Shown: piece by piece, positions 27,401 to 34,819 of the stretch
How positions within the stretch are numbered: the stretch's first letter is position 1
How the letters are laid out: each line of letters begins with the position of its first letter
Source of the DNA: Actinocatenispora comari
GTDB taxonomy: Bacteria > Actinomycetota > Actinomycetes > Mycobacteriales > Micromonosporaceae
Direction: 5' to 3'
DNA length: 64,000 nt
Assembly: GCF_017312725.1 (NCBI RefSeq)
Contig: NZ_BOPO01000055.1
Span: forward strand, 186,001-250,000
The notes under the pieces: model-generated
The model's database searches: none
What the model was told of the DNA's origin: nothing
The model's input: the letters and a program-made list of their open reading frames with translations, nothing else
Position numbers and translations under genes: made by a program

Positions 27401-27752
27401 TGGCGCCGTAGCAACCGATCCCGCTGAGGTGGGTGAGGCTGAAGCCACGGATCTTCGTCGCGTCGTAGCGGTACCCGCCAGGCGCGGGCGTCGAGATGCC
27501 GCCGGTGGTGTTCTGCGGGCTCCAGGCGAGCATGCCGAACGGGCGCACCGCACCCGGGTACGTGTTGCCGGCGTTGGCGCTGCCGATCAGCGGGTTGACG
27601 TAGGCGACGGGATCGCGCACCGGCGACGGTGCGGCCGCCGCGGGCGCGGGTACGGCGGCGACCGCCGCGACGGCCGCGGCGACCACCGCGACACCGGCTA
27701 TCGCGCGCCGGCGCAGCGTCGACGGCGCGGGTCTTGACTGCTCGGACACCAT
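24411..27752 (-). CDS. Secreted GH92-family alpha-mannosidase
   Basis: A 1113-aa exported exo-alpha-mannosidase (GH92, usually acting on alpha-1,2-mannosides of yeast mannan or N-glycans, calcium-dependent). The signal peptide covers residues 1-~41. GH92 landmarks: YVNPLIGSANAGNTYPGAVR at the start of the domain, GFSLTHLSGIGC near residue 110, WDQYRAQVQLLTLLNPRIGS, and GNDDAGTMSSWYVFSALGMY near residue 700, which carries the acidic catalytic-site residues. The last ~300 residues form beta-rich modules (a VTPSADVTPGRYSITLTAQA Ig-like segment, then a galactose-binding-like region), probably for substrate or wall binding. The ATG at 27752 follows aaggaag. It is monocistronic between two non-coding flanks. 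Confidence 0.93.
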   Translation of the reverse strand: MVSEQSRPAPSTLRRRAIAGVAVVAAAVAAVAAVPAPAAAAPSPVRDPVAYVNPLIGSANAGNTYPGAVRPFGMLAWSPQNTTGGISTPAPGGYRYDATKIRGFSLTHLSGIGCYGANGDIPIMPYVGAVDSSPSADSKDAKYASTFSHDNETARAGYYRVGLDSGASAELTATERTGSGRFGFPAGKPASMLFRTSNSETGSTDATVEVDAAHHIVTGSVTAGNFCGPQSANNRHDNYTLYFTAHFDRSFAGFGTWHDGTLNQGSSAATGGTGFDGNGIPAAGKGSGAYVTFPDGTTKVGVKVAISYVSAANAERNLRTENPAHTSFDRVRSDAAAAWRQELKKVAISGGTDEQRTTFYTALYHSMLEPTLTSDVDGRYLGADRKPHRLTGRQHAQYGTFSGWDQYRAQVQLLTLLNPRIGSDYAQSMFNYAGQRGGEWDRWLLENGKTSVMAGDPAAAAVAAIYAFGGRDFDARGALRSLITAATVPTANDSSSAGCNVECVGERPALDKYLKLGYVPADGCHCWGGAAETLEDAAADFALAELSGQLGDRGNERTFRDRAGAWSNVFDLTATPQGGYMRNRAADGNWSSPSFSPGTGDGFVEGTSARYTWMVYSDVAGLVDALGGLAAAEQRLDNFFRTADGRFDFSGSDGTRYDPTNEPDINAPYLYDYVGAPYKTQQTVRAEMAQLWTNTPGGIPGNDDAGTMSSWYVFSALGMYPQVPSRADLVLTTPLFPHAVIRSGHGRPITIDAPGASADNTYIRSVRVDGKSSSRPWVPASFVTSGGRLEFSVGSTPNTRWGAAATDAPPSFRHGERPFLTGVDPLSAKVEPGGTTKANYLVQALGSDARQVQWKAAAPDGIQLSPAAGTVTLNDAGRGSVPLTVTPSADVTPGRYSITLTAQAPDGTALPDVSFPVTVATKGSVLWNLNNNGISADDEQPQANFDGEGWSYSATALAAAGVRPGGTVSANGFDFAWPNVQPGDPDNIAVGGGDQVLSVPGGDASKLSFLGSAAEGNASGTITLTYTDGSTQTATIGFSDWTLGGGSQQPAYGNITAVRTPYRDVLGDGKDMVATYLFATAPIALQSGKQLASVTLPAGTQGGDIHLFAVATA

Positions 27753-28922
27753 GCTTCCTTCCGGTGGGGGACCGGTTGCGCATTGCCGGCGGGACGGGTG
27801 GCTCCGGTGCCACGGTCGCGCCGCGCATGACAACGTTGTCTGGATCGTTCCCCGCACCAGTCGAACGTGTCAAGATCCCACCAGACCGCCTTCCTCGCCC
27901 CGCCCCGTCATCCGCGCCGTCGCAGACCGCCGACCCCTCGTCCGGGAGACGACGAGTTGACCAAGCTGCAACAGCTCGCCTACGACGCCCAGCTGGCATC
28001 GGCCCTGCCGACCAGTCGCCTTGCCCGCGAGGTACTGCTCGTCGCCGACGGACGATCGACGGAATCGACGACCGGCAGGACGTCGGACGGTGCGAACACG
28101 CCTGCTTGCATGGACTCGCCCCCCTGGTGGGTCGCTTGTGCTGCCGGTCCCGTCGGGTATCGGCCCCCGGCGCTCGAGCGCGAGCGCGGTTCACGGCTGC
28201 CTTCTTCCGATTGGCCGAGCCCTGCTGCCTGCGGGCAACAGCTTGCCGGGCGGCCAGCAGCCCGGCCATGACGTGGCGCGGACGCCGCCGGCCGCTCCGG
28301 CGACGAAGACCATGATCTGTTCCCACACAGAGACTGCCCAGAATGGGAAAGTGCCGTGGCGCGCGGCCCCGCGCCTACCGCGCCGGGCTACGACAGCGAC
28401 GACGGTTTGTTGCCGTGTGTAAAGGAACACACGTGAGCCGGCGAGTCGCAGCTTCGTCCCCGCTGGCCGCGGCCAGCGACCGTGGTCAGCGGTCCCGCGC
28501 ACCGGGTGCGAGCAGCCGCAGGGACGCCACCCGCGTCCGGTGGTGGATCGCCCGCCAGCCGACACCGGCTTCGGCGGCGGTACCGGCGATGCCCGCTGCC
28601 GGACCGGGCGAAGAAGCCGGTGATCCACCGGGCCGGGGGCATCGCTACCGCGGTCCACGAAGCGTGCGGCGCGACCCGACACCGCAAAGACCAAGCTCAC
28701 CAACAGAACCGCAATCGACAGCCAGCTGAGGTTGGGTACCCCGAAACCGGACGACCAGTCCTACCGGGCCTCCGGGGTCGTCGACGCTCTCGGCAGCAGA
28801 CGCCGGCGCCGAACTGCCCTATGCTTGTGGCAGCCGACTTGCGGACTCCGCTTCGGCGGCTGAGTCCGAGACGTGTGCCCACGCCGTGGCGCCGACGAGC
28901 TCGTAGCGGTGGGGGGGTGGGC
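27753..28922. other. Long region without an intact gene, with gene debris
   Basis: About 1.17 kb. A weak candidate frame starts with TTG at 27957 (+) behind gggaga and reads TKLQQLAYDAQLASALPTSR, but its second half loses coding character. On the minus strand, at 28630-28760, one frame gives the hydrophobic stretch NLSWLSIAVLLVSLVFAVSG followed by RAARFVDRG, without a start codon or continuation. A short palindrome (cgtgtgt-aaagga-acacacg) lies at about 28415-28435. The Rossmann-fold remnant at 28210-28313 is listed separately. The region looks like decayed coding DNA. Confidence 0.45.
28210..28313 (-). pseudogene. Frameshifted start of an NAD(P)-binding (NmrA/SDR-like) protein
   Basis: From the ATG at 28313 the frame reads MVFVAGAAGGV, the start of a Rossmann dinucleotide fold. 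It then shifts. In the neighbouring frame the expected continuation RHVMAGLLAARQAVARR follows. One base gain or loss joins them. Nothing recognisable follows, so only the first ~35 codons of an oxidoreductase survive. Confidence 0.45.
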
Positions 28923-29600
28923 ATGGTCGAGGCCGAGACTGGCAGCTTGCCTGGGGAAGCGGAGCGCACTGACATCCTTCGCTTTACAAAGGGCAAGTAT
29001 CTTCGGTCGGCTGTGGGCGCGGCCGCCGACAGCCTGGGTGCCCTGGCGGGCATCACGCTGACCGACGCGGTCGGCCCGTGGACGGTGGCGGCGTCCCACG
29101 AGCTCGCCGCTCGGCTCGACGGCCTGCAGTACATGCTGCGAGAAGGGCCCTACTTCGCCGCGGTCTCGACCGGGCGAATCGTGGTGTGTGACGATCTGGT
29201 CACCGACCCCGGGTGGCCCGAGTTCACGCCGCGGGCGACGGACAACGGCATCACGGCCGCTCTGTCGGTGCCCTTCGGTGAACCCGACAACCCTGGCGTG
29301 CTGAACCTGTACTGCCAGCAGCCGAGCCGGCTTCGCGCCGACGCCGAGCGGCTCGCGACGGCGCTGGCGGCTCAGCTCGCTGTGGTCGTCACGCTGGCCC
29401 GCCACTCGGCGAACCTGGCGGTGGCGCTGGAGTCACGCGACCTGATCGGGCAGGCGAAGGGCATCATCATGGAGCGCCACAAGGTCGACGCCGAGCGTGC
29501 TTTCGCCGTGCTGGCCCGGTTGTCGCAGGAGCGCAACACCAAGCTGCGCGAGGTCGCCGGCGAGATCGTTCGTACTGGCGAGACCGGCGATCTGCGATAG
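28923..29600 (+). CDS. GAF-ANTAR domain regulator
   Basis: A 225-aa cytoplasmic protein. The N-terminal ~150 residues form a GAF sensor domain (LRSAVGAAADSL to VVVTLARHSANL). The C-terminal ~55 residues are an ANTAR RNA-binding domain (LESRDLIGQAKGIIMERHKV then AFAVLARLSQERNTKLREVA). ANTAR proteins bind paired hairpins in nascent RNA and prevent termination; many actinobacterial members have this GAF-ANTAR form. The ATG at 28923 was chosen because the GAF domain begins shortly after. No partner kinase or target leader RNA was recognised in the window. A strong bidirectional hairpin follows. Confidence 0.9.
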   Translation: MVEAETGSLPGEAERTDILRFTKGKYLRSAVGAAADSLGALAGITLTDAVGPWTVAASHELAARLDGLQYMLREGPYFAAVSTGRIVVCDDLVTDPGWPEFTPRATDNGITAALSVPFGEPDNPGVLNLYCQQPSRLRADAERLATALAAQLAVVVTLARHSANLAVALESRDLIGQAKGIIMERHKVDAERAFAVLARLSQERNTKLREVAGEIVRTGETGDLR

Positions 29601-29705
29601 CGCCGTCGGGCTGTGCGGTCCAGCTCGGTGCGCAGCCGAGCAGGCGGCCCGGTGAGGTCCGATCCCGGGCGGCGGTCGCGCTGAAGGCACGTCCACTCGA
29701 CACCG

Positions 29706-29735
29706 GAAGGCCGGCGTCGCCGGACGCCGGCCTTC
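29706..29735. terminator. Bidirectional terminator between convergent genes
   Basis: A 13-bp perfect stem (29706-29718 with 29723-29735) with a four-base loop lies between the GAF-ANTAR gene (+) and the fulvocin C-like gene (-). It could serve both strands. Confidence 0.75.
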
Positions 29736-29840
29736 TGCTCGATCCTCCGTGCAGGTCGGCCACGCCTGCTGTTCCTGGCGGTCGCCGCCCGGGCGTGGCG
29801 CGGTCATCGGTGGGCCGCCGTCAGGTGCGGCCGGGCCGGT

Positions 29841-30842
29841 TCACTCGCCGCAGAGCCCGTTGCACTCGTCGAGCCACAGGTCCCCGCAGCCGCTGGAGCT
29901 GCAGACGCAGGGCCCGTAACAGAGATCGTCGCAGCCGGTGACGGCCTCGCAGTTGGTGTCGCAGTCCGGACCGGAGGGCTCGCACCACAGGTCGACCGAT
30001 GGTTTCGCGGCATCGCCGGCAGCCGCACGGCCGTCGCCGGCGAGCGCCGGTACGGGTCCCTGCTCGCCGGCCGGCTGCGTGGCCTGCTGCGGTCCGAGGG
30101 TGCCCAGCAGCGCCCGGGCCTCCTCGGCGTCGAACGCGGTGACCGCCGCGGTCGCCAACTCGCGCAGGTCGTCGCGACCTCGACCGGTCGTGAGAACTCG
30201 CGGTGCCAACCGCTCGACGTCGTCGATCACGCGCAGCTGCGCGCGCGACAGCCCCGGATGGGTCTGCCGGTAGTGCGCGAAGTGCGCGCTCCAGAGTTTG
30301 GCGCGCGCCGCCGAGGGCAGCACGTTGAACATCGCCCTGCGGTACGCCATCGGGTAGGCGGTGAAGTCCCGGTAGGCGGTGGGCAGTCGGCCGGCGTTGG
30401 CCCGGGCCCACTTCGCCGCCGCGCCGTTGTTGGTCCGGGTGGCGGCCATCGCCGGCGCGGCGAGCCCGCCGGAGACCACGAACGCCCCGAGGCCGAGCAG
30501 CGGCACCGCCTTGAGCAGCTTGCGGCGGCTGGGATGCCGCACGATGTCGGCGCGGTTGAGGGCGCGGACCACCCGCGCCGAGTCGACCATGCCGAGCAGC
30601 CGGACGAGGCGAAGCGACAGCGCCGGCCCGGTCCAGGCGTGGACCTCGTCGCCGTCGACCGCGAGCAGGGTGGGCGCCCATGGTGCGTCCTCGCCGAGGG
30701 CCTGTTGCCGCCACCGGCGGATCCGCGGCTCGGTCAGGCCGGCGGTGTCGAGCTTGCCGTTCGTGCTGGCGCGTACCCGATCCACCACGTCGGTGCATGA
30801 TCGGCAGCCCGCGTCGAAGGCCAGGATCCAGCTGGTAGTCAC
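29841..30842 (-). CDS. Fulvocin C-related cysteine-rich protein with thioredoxin-like N-terminus and internal Tat-like signal
   Basis: A 333-aa protein with three parts. Residues 1-~85 look thioredoxin-like: WILAFDAGCRSCTDVV carries a CxxC pair (Cys13/Cys16), and the later strand APTLLAVDGDEVHAW fits the fold. Residues 105-133 contain SRRKLLK followed by a hydrophobic run and an AMA-A end, which matches a twin-arginine export signal placed inside the chain. The exported part has a helical spacer and ends in about 45 residues with ten cysteines (287, 294, 298, 304, 308, 312, 314, 319, 327, 331). The overall plan fits proteins annotated as bacteriocin fulvocin C-related. Antimicrobial activity is unproven. 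The GTG at 30842 has gggggaa just upstream; a GTG at 30914 (24 more residues) is also possible. No modification or immunity genes adjoin it. Confidence 0.75.
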   Translation of the reverse strand: MTTSWILAFDAGCRSCTDVVDRVRASTNGKLDTAGLTEPRIRRWRQQALGEDAPWAPTLLAVDGDEVHAWTGPALSLRLVRLLGMVDSARVVRALNRADIVRHPSRRKLLKAVPLLGLGAFVVSGGLAAPAMAATRTNNGAAAKWARANAGRLPTAYRDFTAYPMAYRRAMFNVLPSAARAKLWSAHFAHYRQTHPGLSRAQLRVIDDVERLAPRVLTTGRGRDDLRELATAAVTAFDAEEARALLGTLGPQQATQPAGEQGPVPALAGDGRAAAGDAAKPSVDLWCEPSGPDCDTNCEAVTGCDDLCYGPCVCSSSGCGDLWLDECNGLCGE

Positions 30843-30961
30843 GGTTCCCCCATTCGGCAGGCGACGCCGGCCGGTCTCGTGGCCGGCAGGCGACGCGGTG
30901 GGTTCGGTACTCACGTCCCGTGCGCGCCGTGGCAGTCCGCAGAGTCATGAGTCCGTCACTG

Positions 30962-30990
30962 AAAATCACAGAACCGGTGACACTTGTCAA
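30962..30990 (-). promoter_or_regulatory. Candidate promoter of the fulvocin C-like gene
   Basis: On the minus strand a perfect -35 (TTGACA, 30985-30990) is followed after 16 bases by an AT-rich TGATTTT (30962-30968). This is a local AT-rich pocket. The -10 is a poor match, so the call is tentative. Confidence 0.4.
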
Positions 30991-31108
30991 GCTTGCCCGG
31001 GTTAGTTCGCAAATTTCCGGATCGTCGGCCCGGATTCCGAGCGCGCCGCGGTCGACCGGGCCCAGGAGCGGCCGGCCAGGCCCGAAAGAACGGTGACCGC
31101 CGGCGGGC

Positions 31109-32068
31109 TCAGCCGCTGTGTTCGAGGGGGAAGTGGCAGGAGACCGTGTGGTTAGCGACCAGCTCGCGCGGGGGCGGGGGCGTCGTCGCGCAGATGTCCC
31201 GCGCCCGTGGGCATCGGGTGCGCAGCACGCAGCCGGTGGGCCGTTCGAACGGGCTCGGGGTGTCGCCGCGCAGCACGATGCGTTCCCGGTCGCGCGGTCG
31301 GCTGGCCGACGGTACCGCGGACAGCAGCGCCTCGGTGTAGGGGTGCGCCGGCCGGGTGAACAGCTCGTCGGCGGGGGCGGACTCGACGCTCTGGCCGAGG
31401 TACATGACCACGACGCGGTGCGCGAGGTAGCGCACGGCGGCCATGTTGTGCGAGATGAACACGTACGACAGGCCGAGGCGCTGTTGCAGGTCCTGCAGCA
31501 GGTTCAGGACCTGCACCTGTACCGACGCGTCGAGTGCCGAGACCGCCTCGTCGAGCACGATCAGTTCCGGCTCGGTGGCAAGCGCCCGCGCGATCGCCAC
31601 GCGCTGACGCTGCCCACCGGACAGCTGGTGCGGGTAGCGCGGCGCCAGGTCGGCGGGCAGCCCGACCAGCTCCAGGCACTCGGCGACCCGGTCGCGCATC
31701 GCCGCCCGGGTGCCGGATCGCTGCGCCCGCAGCGGTTCGAGCACGCTGTCGCGGATCCGCATCCGCGGATCGAGCTGGGAGCGCGGGTTCTGCAGCACGA
31801 TCTGCATCCGGGACCGGGCGGCCCGCAGCTGTCGGCGGCCCATCGTGGTGACGTCCGTACCGTCGAAGGTGATCCGTCCACCGCTGGGCTCGATCAACCG
31901 CAGGGTGGCGAGCCCGGTGGTGCTCTTGCCGCAGCCGGACTCGCCGACCAGTGCCACGGTCTGCCCCGCCGGTACGGCGAAGGACACGTCGTCGACGGCA
32001 CGCACGCTGCGCCGCCCGACCGGGTACTGCTTGCGCAGGTTCTCGACCTGCAGCAGGGGGGTGGTCAT
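31109..32068 (-). CDS. Dipeptide/oligopeptide ABC transporter ATPase (OppF/DppF-like)
   Basis: A 319-aa ATPase that powers uptake. Walker A is GESGCGKST, the Q-loop is QIVLQNPRSQLDPRM, the signature is LSGGQRQR, Walker B is ELIVLDEAVSALD and the H-loop is VFISHNMAAV. The C-terminal oligopeptide-transporter extension includes GCVLRTRCPRARDIC, the Cys-rich loop that binds iron-sulfur or forms disulfides in this family. It is the last gene of the ten-gene operon, with a 4-bp ATGA overlap to the gene before it. A 154-bp piece of this gene is copied at 52385-52538. Confidence 0.93.
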   Translation of the reverse strand: MTTPLLQVENLRKQYPVGRRSVRAVDDVSFAVPAGQTVALVGESGCGKSTTGLATLRLIEPSGGRITFDGTDVTTMGRRQLRAARSRMQIVLQNPRSQLDPRMRIRDSVLEPLRAQRSGTRAAMRDRVAECLELVGLPADLAPRYPHQLSGGQRQRVAIARALATEPELIVLDEAVSALDASVQVQVLNLLQDLQQRLGLSYVFISHNMAAVRYLAHRVVVMYLGQSVESAPADELFTRPAHPYTEALLSAVPSASRPRDRERIVLRGDTPSPFERPTGCVLRTRCPRARDICATTPPPPRELVANHTVSCHFPLEHSG

Positions 32069-33027
32069 GCGACTGCTCCGATCATCCAGCAGGCACCCTC
32101 GCCGCCACCGTCGTGGGCGACCAGCGGCGGGGTCGACACGGCGCACCTGGCCTCGGCGAGCGGGCAGCGCGGGTGGAACCGGCACCCGTCCGGCATCGTC
32201 GCCAGCGTCGGTACGGTGCCGGGTAGCGACGGCAGTCGCCGGGGTGCGGCGTCGACGTCGGGGATCGAGGCGAACAGCGCCCGGGTGTAAGGGTGTCGTG
32301 GGTTGCCGAACACGGTGTCGGTCGGGCCGGTCTCGACGATGCGCCCGGCGTACAGGACATTGACCCGGTCGCAGTTCTCCGCCACGATCCCGAGGTCGTG
32401 GGTGACCAGCAGCACAGCCATGTCCAGTTCCCGCGCCAGCCGCTGAAGCAGTTCGAGCACCTGCGCCTGGATGGTCACGTCCAGCGCGGTGGTCGGCTCG
32501 TCGGCGATCAGCAGGGACGGCCTACCGGCCAGCGCGATCGCGATCATGATGCGCTGGCTCATCCCGCCGGACAGCTCGTGCGGGTACTGGCGCAGCCGGC
32601 GGGTGGGGTCGGTGATGCCGACCTGGTCGAGCAGTTCCAGCGCGGCGGCGCGCTTGCCCGCTCGCGGCGTGCCGCGCAGCGCCTCGTACAGCTGGGTCTG
32701 CACGGTCAGGACCGGGTTGAGCGAGGACATCGGCTCCTGGAAGATGACCGCGGCGGTGGTCCCGCGTACCTCCCGGAGCCGTTGCGGGGACATGTCGAGC
32801 ACCGACTCGCCGTCGAGTTCGATCGTGCCGCGCACCTGAAGGGTGTCGGGCAGCAGCCGTAGCGAGGCCAGCGAGGTGAGGCTCTTTCCGCTGCCGGACT
32901 CGCCGACCAGCGCCACGCTCTCCCCGGCGGAGACCCGTACCGAGACGGCGTCGACCAGTGGGGTGGCGCTGGTGCGGGTGCGGATCGTCAGGTCGCGGAT
33001 GTCGAGGACCGTTCGTGGGATGCTCAT
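32065..33027 (-). CDS. Dipeptide/oligopeptide ABC transporter ATPase (OppD/DppD-like)
   Basis: A 320-aa ATPase, partner of the OppF-like protein. Walker A is GESGSGKSL, the Q-loop is VIFQEPMSSLNPVL, the signature is LSGGMSQR, Walker B is LLIADEPTTALD and the H-loop is LLVTHDLGIVAE. The C-terminal extension has GCRFHPRCPLAEARC. The ATG at 33027 is fixed by its ATGA overlap with the kinase stop and by ggaagg six bases upstream; an ATG two codons earlier abuts the ribosome site. Confidence 0.93.
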   Translation of the reverse strand: MSIPRTVLDIRDLTIRTRTSATPLVDAVSVRVSAGESVALVGESGSGKSLTSLASLRLLPDTLQVRGTIELDGESVLDMSPQRLREVRGTTAAVIFQEPMSSLNPVLTVQTQLYEALRGTPRAGKRAAALELLDQVGITDPTRRLRQYPHELSGGMSQRIMIAIALAGRPSLLIADEPTTALDVTIQAQVLELLQRLARELDMAVLLVTHDLGIVAENCDRVNVLYAGRIVETGPTDTVFGNPRHPYTRALFASIPDVDAAPRRLPSLPGTVPTLATMPDGCRFHPRCPLAEARCAVSTPPLVAHDGGGEGACWMIGAVA

Positions 33028-34088
33028 TGCCATCCTTCCGCCGTGGGGACGGGCTGGTCGGTGCGCAGCGCGGCGCCGGCGGCGATCAGTGCCAGCCCGC
33101 GGGTGCCGTCGGCGCGGTCGGCGGTAACCGGTCGGGCTCGCGGATCGTCGACCTGGCTGGCGCTGCCGCCGGTGACCAGGACACGCTCGATCGGCATCCG
33201 CCGCCCGATGCGCTCCAGTACCTGCCGGGCCGGGTCGGGTACCGCCGTGGTGACGACCCGCGCGCCGACCGCCCACCAGCCGGTGGACACGTGCTGGGTG
33301 AAGCAGTCCGGCCCGACCGCCGGTGGCCGGGCGCGGCGGCCGAGCACCCGCGCGACGGTCGTCGTACCCTGCGACAGGCACGCGCCGTGCCAGTCGGTCG
33401 CCGCCGCCGACAGGTTCGCCGCCGGCCCGTCGCCGATACCACACCACACCGGGGTACCGGCGGGCAGGGCGCAGGCGCGTGCCGCGGCCGCGGTGAGCGA
33501 CCCGACGATCGTGCCGGGGTCCTCGATCGCCGGCAACCCGGCCGGGTCGATGCCGACGGCGGCGCACGTCTCGGCCGACCAGGTGCCCGTGGCGAGGTCG
33601 TAGAAGCCGGACGCGGACGCCGATGCCGGGTCGCTGACCCAGGCGCCGGTGAGCCGGCGCAGCAGGTACTCCTTGACCCCGCCGACCAGCGTCACGGCCG
33701 GTCGCAGCGTCGGGTCGGCCGACAGCAGGGCGGCGAGCCGGTGCGCGGCCGTGGGCCGGTCCTGTTCGCAGCCCGACCGGGTCAGGTCGAGGCGGTGCGC
33801 GGCGTCCGGGTCCAGGTCGATGCCGGGTTCGAGGGCGCCGATCGGCTCGTACCGTCGGTCGAGCAGACACAGCCCGCCCATCTGGGCGCCGAGGATCAGC
33901 GCGTCGGGGCGTCCGTGCCGCATCAGCTCCCGAATCGTGGCGGTGACCGCGTGCCAGACCGCATCGTGGGCGGCCCCCGCCGGGTACGGGGCCGTGCCGG
34001 CTGCCGTGGCCGGCTCGCCGGCAGCCCGCAGCGCGGCCTTGATCCGGGTCGAGCCGACATCGACGGCGCAGACAAGCGGGGCACTCAT
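33024..34088 (-). CDS. Short FGGY-type carbohydrate kinase
   Basis: A 354-aa sugar kinase of the actin-like FGGY superfamily. The N-terminal phosphate loop is CAVDVGSTRIKAAL, and ILGAQMGGLCLLD matches the family's substrate-loop motif. The C-terminal ATP site is seen as VLVTGGSASQVDDPRARPVT. Typical FGGY kinases have ~480-520 residues, so this one is short by over 100, mainly in the central part. In context it probably phosphorylates the sugar acid released from the imported compound, making the phosphorylated substrate needed by the SelA/DgaE-like enzyme and the aldolase. It is coupled to both neighbours by ATGA overlaps. Confidence 0.82.
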   Translation of the reverse strand: MSAPLVCAVDVGSTRIKAALRAAGEPATAAGTAPYPAGAAHDAVWHAVTATIRELMRHGRPDALILGAQMGGLCLLDRRYEPIGALEPGIDLDPDAAHRLDLTRSGCEQDRPTAAHRLAALLSADPTLRPAVTLVGGVKEYLLRRLTGAWVSDPASASASGFYDLATGTWSAETCAAVGIDPAGLPAIEDPGTIVGSLTAAAARACALPAGTPVWCGIGDGPAANLSAAATDWHGACLSQGTTTVARVLGRRARPPAVGPDCFTQHVSTGWWAVGARVVTTAVPDPARQVLERIGRRMPIERVLVTGGSASQVDDPRARPVTADRADGTRGLALIAAGAALRTDQPVPTAEGWQ

Positions 34089-34819
34089 GGCCGGCCCGCG
34101 CCGAACTCGTCGACCACGGCCATCGCCCGATCGAGCGTGGCGAAGTCGAGCAGATCGGTCCCGGCGAGCTTCACCGAGCTGTACAGGTGCGGCATCACGC
34201 TGTGCAGGCCCGCCGCGGCGCTCGCCGCCAGTACCTGCCGGAGGTTGTCCGGGCTCAGCCCGCCGGTCGCCTCGACCATCAGCCCGTAGGGCGCGGCCGC
34301 CGCGGCGAGGGCCCGGTAGTGGTCGAGGTGCTCCAGACCCCGCATCGGGAAGAACTTCACCGACGGCAGCCCGATCTCGTGCACCAGCGCCACCGCGACC
34401 TCGACCGGTACGTCCGGCTGCGCGCAACCGGACGAGACCGGCCCGGTACCGACGCGTACCGTCCCGACGGTGCCTCCCGGTCGCAGCAGCGCGTTGACGA
34501 TCGTCGGCGCGCCCGCCGCGGCGAGGGCGCCGGCGGAGTAGCCGGCCGCCGGGTACACCTGGTTGAGGTGGTACGGGCGGGTCGCGACGGCGAGATCGTG
34601 CGCGCGGCGCCACTGGTCGGCGGCGCCGTCGCCGAGCCCGGCCGAGACCCGCACGCTGCGCCGCTGCATCGCTGCCACGACGGCGACCGCGTCGCCGAGC
34701 TCGGCGAACCCCTTCACCGGCACCCCGACCGCGAGGCGCCCCGGGTACCGGTCGGTTGCCGCGGCGGCGCAGTCGACGTCGTTGGTCTGCACGTTGAGGA
34801 TCACTCGCATCGGCGTCAT
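34085..34819 (-). CDS. 2-dehydro-3-deoxyphosphogluconate aldolase-like (DgaF family)
   Basis: A 244-aa TIM-barrel aldolase of the KDGP_aldolase (DgaF) family. In the Salmonella dga pathway DgaF splits 2-keto-3-deoxygluconate 6-phosphate to pyruvate and glyceraldehyde 3-phosphate. Visible family blocks: MRVILNVQTNDVDCA at the start, AVGVPVKGFAELGD, the probable Schiff-base Lys155 in GLPSVKFFPMRGLEHL, and MVEATGGLSPDNLRQV. The ATG at 34819 overlaps the end of the PLP-enzyme gene by 4 bp. Its pairing with a SelA-like lyase is the same as dgaE-dgaF, which strongly supports the pathway assignment. Confidence 0.85.
   Translation of the reverse strand: MTPMRVILNVQTNDVDCAAAATDRYPGRLAVGVPVKGFAELGDAVAVVAAMQRRSVRVSAGLGDGAADQWRRAHDLAVATRPYHLNQVYPAAGYSAGALAAAGAPTIVNALLRPGGTVGTVRVGTGPVSSGCAQPDVPVEVAVALVHEIGLPSVKFFPMRGLEHLDHYRALAAAAAPYGLMVEATGGLSPDNLRQVLAASAAAGLHSVMPHLYSSVKLAGTDLLDFATLDRAMAVVDEFGAGRP

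Noticed and set aside
24405-27737. A 1110-codon open frame on the plus strand opposite the GH92 gene
   Set aside because: Its product is low-complexity Arg/Gly/Ala/Val and matches nothing. The minus strand encodes a complete GH92 enzyme. It is an antisense shadow caused by high GC.
27957-28271. Possible TTG-started 104-aa protein (+)
   Set aside because: The first 35 codons look coding, but the rest does not, and no family is recognised. It may be a relic and was not called a gene.
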